Notes under the pieces: model-generated
Database searches by the model: none
The model's input: the letters and a program-made list of their open reading frames with translations, nothing else
Told to the model about the DNA's origin: nothing
In this document: in pieces, positions 7,863 to 11,242 of the stretch
Numbering within the stretch: position 1 is the stretch's first letter
Layout of the letters: each line of letters opens with the position of its first letter
Position numbers and translations under genes: made by a program
Source: Hyphochytrium catenoides
Lineage: Eukaryota > Sar > Hyphochytriomycetes > Hyphochytriales > Hyphochytriaceae
Reading direction: 5' to 3'
DNA: 11,242 nucleotides
NCBI GenBank assembly: GCA_900088475.1
Contig: FLMG01002853.1
Span: forward strand, 12,615-23,856

Positions 7863-7895
7863 ATTTGATCAGAAAGACATAAGGCCACGGACACC

Positions 7896-8287
7896 ATGCC
7901 GCGCAAGAAGGTGGACGAGCGCGTGCGGACTCTCATTGAGAACTCCGTCAAGACAAAGCACAGAAGCTTCTTCGTTATCGTGGGAGACCATGGGAAGGAT
8001 CAGGTAAGGATCAATCTCTTCCTTTCTTGCCTCGTCGATTGCGCCACTTTATCAAGGCTCTTATGAGCTCTGGCTTGAGGGTCAATCTATTCTCCTGCTG
8101 CATACATCTATGGCCGCGCGCCGGGTGCTAATGTTTCCCATCCAGGTACCAAATCTTCATTATATCCTCTCAAAGGCTCAAGTCAAAGCCCGCCCCAGCG
8201 TCCTTTGGTGCTATAAAAAGGAATTGGGATTCTCCAGGTATAGGGGCACCATTGAACCTTCTCAGTCTTACCTCTTGTGTCTTCTGT

Positions 8288-8342
<55 letters not shown>

Positions 8343-8357
8343 TTCTTTCTTTCTTCG

Positions 8358-8389
<32 letters not shown>

Positions 8390-11242
8390 ATGCTTTCCGC
8401 TTCATAAAGCGCTCTCACCTTTCCTGTCTGCTTCTCCTCCATGTTCACTTCCCTTCTTGGGCAACATACTCCACCTCCTTGGATTGCTCTCTTTCACATA
8501 CCTTCTTTCACTGCTTCTTTCCTTCCGCACGTAAAACGTCCTCTGCTATTGTCTCTACTCCTTAGGGTCTCTCTTTCCTTTTCCGCTCTCCCTGTGTCCC
8601 TTGGCCTTCTCTCTCATTCACCGATGATCTATGTCTCTTTTGGCAACAGCCATCGCCAGAAGCGGATGCGTCAAATAAAGAAGATGATACAGCGGGGACT
8701 CTACGATCCCGAGAAGGATGATCCGTTCGATCTTTTTATCTCTTCAACCAATATACGATGGATGTACTACAAAGACAGCCACAAAGTACTTGGGCAAACC
8801 TTTGGAATGCTGGTCCTACAGGTGCGTTAAACCTTTCACTGCCACGAAGAGGGCGAGCGAAAAGAGAATGGGGCACGAGAAGGAGACAAGAGTGAGGTCT
8901 CTACGTAGATCGTTTGGCCCACTTACTCTTATTCTATGCGTAGGACTTCGAAGCTTTGACTCCCAACCTACTCGCCCGAACCATTGAGACCGTAGAAGGA
9001 GGAGGTATCGTCGTCCTTCTTCTAAGGACAATGTCCAGCTTGACGCATCTATATAACATGACCATGGTGAGTGTGAAGAAACAGCTATCCGGAAAGGACA
9101 GAAAAGCTGTCCTTCTTGAAAACTCAATCAGTTATTAGCCAGATATAGTACCTACCTCCCATCTCCACTTCCCGCCGTACATTGACTATGTTTTATGCGG
9201 TCAGGACGTACACGCTAAATTCCGGACAGAGGCCCATAAAACCGTGGTTGCTCGATTCAACCAGCGCTTTATCCTCTCCTTCGCCCATTGCAAGAACAGC
9301 ATTGTTCTTGATGACGAACTGAATGTCTTGCCGATCTCCAGACACTGTAGAGACATTGTGCCCATACAACAGGTACGTTCGGACGATGGTGAGCTCTGCA
9401 CCGGACACATACAAGGAAAAGGCATTTGCCTTGTGCGGAAAGAGAAAAATGTATTCTTCTTGGGGAGACTGCCGCAAAGAGAAGTGAGAGGCCTCCTGAA
9501 GTCTGAGAGCGCTATTTATTTCCAGGAGGAAGATGCCGACAATACGTTGACGCCAGAACAAAAGGAGCTCAAGGAGTTAAAAGAGTCCCTTGCTGATACT
9601 CAGCCAGTAGGCAGTCTGGTTAACGGTGCGAGGACACTAGATCAAGCAAAGTAAGGCCTCTCTTTCGTACTTTTCTCTCCTCGACTTTTTTAAACGCCGA
9701 CGACTGCTCCTAGTAATCTTTCTCCTGACTTCTCGGATACAGTTCTGGCGCTCGTGTACGCTTCAGCTTCCTTGGTACCCTCATCTCTCGTGTTCCACTT
9801 CTCTTTGTGGTCGCATCCTCCCGTCTCCTACTTACTGAACGAAGATTTTCAAGAGAATCTCTGTTACTACATGGCTGATAAGCTGCTCTCAACTGCAACT
9901 CTCGTCTTCCTATTAGAGCAATCTTAACATTTGTGGAAGGCATAGCGGATAAGTCCTTGAGAAGCACCGTTGCTCTTACGGCAGCAAGAGGAAGAGGCAA
10001 ATCTGCATCGCTCGGAACAGCAATTGCTGCAGCAGTTGCCTACGGCTATAGTAACATATTCGTCACTGCCCCGACTCCTGAAAATTTGAAGACTGTCTTC
10101 GAGTTTATCTTCAAGGGCTTTGATGCTCTCCACTATAAGGAACATCTAGACTATGAGGTCAGTGAACTGCCACCCCGATTGCTTTTTGAAAGCGCAGTCT
10201 ACAGAGACCTAGTAGACTATAGCAGGATGAGGAGGCTGCCTATAGAGGATACGCCGATGAACGAGGAGGATCGCGGATGAGACTCACCTTCCCGTTGCTC
10301 TTTACATGTAGATTATCCAAAGCACGAACCCAGACTTCAACAAAGCTGTTGTGCGAGTTAACATCTTCCGAGAGCACCGCCAAACGATTCAGTACATTCA
10401 GCCCAATGATCATCATAAGTTGGCACAGGCAGAGCTCGTGGCGATTGATGAGGCCGCGGCAATCCCTCTTCCTGTAGTAAAGAAGGTATGTTAGCGGGAA
10501 AGATAGAGGTGGATGGTGCCGAAAACTTATATTAGGAAGGGTGGCTCTCTATAAAGATGCGCCCAGCCAGACGAAAGAAAGAAGTAAGATGGGAAATCGG
10601 GCGCGTGGATCACAGCGGAGAGATGAGGTTACTGAGAGTGTGCGCGCGAGAGAGAGACTTCTTTATCGCGATGAAAAAGGGAATTAAGTCTTTTTACTCT
10701 TCTTTGGCGCTTAGCTTCTAGGGCCTTATCTGGTGTTTATGTCGTCAACGGTGAATGGTTATGAAGGGACGGGACGGTCTCTCTCCCTTAAGCTGATACA
10801 GAAGCTTAGAGAACAGCAGAACGCGAGTGTCTCGACGGCAGCTTCTCAGGCGTCTGCCACCATCCATAACTCTGGCGGCGTCAAAAAGAAAGAGAGGAAG
10901 GTGAGCATGAGGCGCATATATTGTGTATAATATATCTATTTCTAGGGGCTACCTACCTACCTATAGTTCTTAGAGCTTGTATCTCTTCCTTTCCGCGTTA
11001 GAAACTCTCGTTCCTCCGGTAGTACTTGCATGGCATGAGACCTTGACGATTTCGTGTCCCTGCGTCCCTATAAAGGCGATTTCTTCTTTTTCTTATAGAA
11101 ATGAACTTACCATCAATTGTGTCGTTCGGGCAGGTTCATGAAGAGAGATGGCAGGAGGAAGCAAGAGCAGCAGCGGATGCTTCAACTGGTATCAGCGGTA
11201 CAGGTCGCATTCTCCGTGAGATAACTCTGGAGACCCCTATAA
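7896..11242 (+). CDS. NAT10: RNA cytidine acetyltransferase NAT10/Kre33, 5' part, 10 exons, runs off the right edge
   Basis: Family role: a nucleolar ATP-dependent enzyme (Kre33 in yeast, TmcA in bacteria) making N4-acetylcytidine in 18S rRNA and tRNA, needed for small-subunit biogenesis. Exons: 7896-8003, 8146-8237, 8650-8821, 8944-9066, 9205-9372, 9526-9650, 9917-10157, 10312-10485, 10715-10900 and 11134-11242 (open). All introns are GT-AG and all phases agree, giving about 499 codons. Landmarks: MPRKKVDERVRTLIE at the start; ARPSVLWCYKKELGF; DDPFDLFI; DFEALTPNLLARTIETVEGG; ELKESLADTQPVG; a Walker A loop in AARGRGKS (P-loop about 285-292); FKGFDAL; FREHRQTIQYI; a Walker B-like DEAAAIPLP (389-397); and GYEGTGRSLSLKLI. 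The first exons match the N-terminal DUF1726 domain, followed by the RecD-like helicase/ATPase domain. The GNAT acetyltransferase and C-terminal domains must lie beyond the window. Exon 9/10 residues form the poorly conserved insert before the RILREITLETPI segment. Confidence 0.96.
8288..8382. repeat. CT microsatellite in NAT10 intron 2
   Basis: An almost uninterrupted (CT)n tract with two short CTTT-type interruptions (about 8341-8356) within the 412-bp intron 8238-8649. A pyrimidine-rich + strand suits an intron. Both strands yield long low-complexity Ser/Leu or Glu/Arg frames here that are not genes. It is the same dinucleotide class as the tract at 1-125, in opposite strand sense. Confidence 0.92.

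Noticed and set aside
7685-7951. An 88-codon - strand frame overlapping the NAT10 start
   Set aside because: It is antisense to NAT10 exon 1 and low-complexity; no homology is visible.
8110-8565. Long open frames on both strands across the CT tract (Ser/Leu-rich on +, Glu/Arg-rich on -)
   Set aside because: They are by-products of the dinucleotide repeat inside NAT10 intron 2; NAT10 exons on both sides join in frame without it.

Overview
This is a window of eukaryotic nuclear DNA. Its genes are split by many short GT-AG introns (about 50-410 bp), and all three recognisable host genes are eukaryotic housekeeping genes. The mitochondrial cytochrome c maturation gene is of the holocytochrome c synthase type (System III), which argues against a land plant. 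GA/CT microsatellites, a compact layout and a Ty3/gypsy-like LTR element fit a unicellular alga, another protist or an early-diverging fungus. I cannot place it further from sequence alone.

Layout from left to right. (1) 1-272: a GA-rich microsatellite and 5' flank. (2) 273-1938, + strand: a three-exon cytochrome c heme lyase (HCCS/CYC3-like, 430 aa in my model) with three Cys-Pro motifs and an unusual ~135-residue C-terminal extension. (3) 1939-2308: convergent intergenic DNA. (4) 2309-4506, - strand: a nine-exon YL1/VPS72/SWC2 gene (375 aa), the H2A.Z-binding subunit of SWR1-type remodellers. All nine exons join in frame through GT-AG introns. (5) 4507-4897: the YL1 upstream region. (6) 4902-7452, - strand: a degenerate, internally deleted LTR retrotransposon. 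It has two LTRs (TGTA...TACA ends), a candidate CAGG target-site duplication, a polypurine tract and a possible primer-binding site. Its only recognisable coding content is a broken integrase. A ~385-bp part of the element (integrase N-terminus) is also present as an inverted second copy, making a large hairpin-capable inverted repeat. (7) 7485-7862, +: a tentative two-exon gene for a 108-aa protein I do not recognise. (8) 7896 to the window end, +: the first ten exons (about 499 codons) of the RNA cytidine acetyltransferase gene NAT10/Kre33, running off the right edge.

The genes do not form a pathway: one matures mitochondrial cytochrome c, one deposits H2A.Z, and one acetylates cytidines in rRNA and tRNA. 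YL1 and the NAT10 side are divergently arranged, so the retrotransposon sits in what was probably their shared upstream region. The most unusual structure is the retroelement with its palindromic duplication. The most unusual protein features are the C-terminal extension and apparently altered heme-ligand region of the heme lyase. I saw no CRISPR array, no rRNA gene and no convincing tRNA gene.
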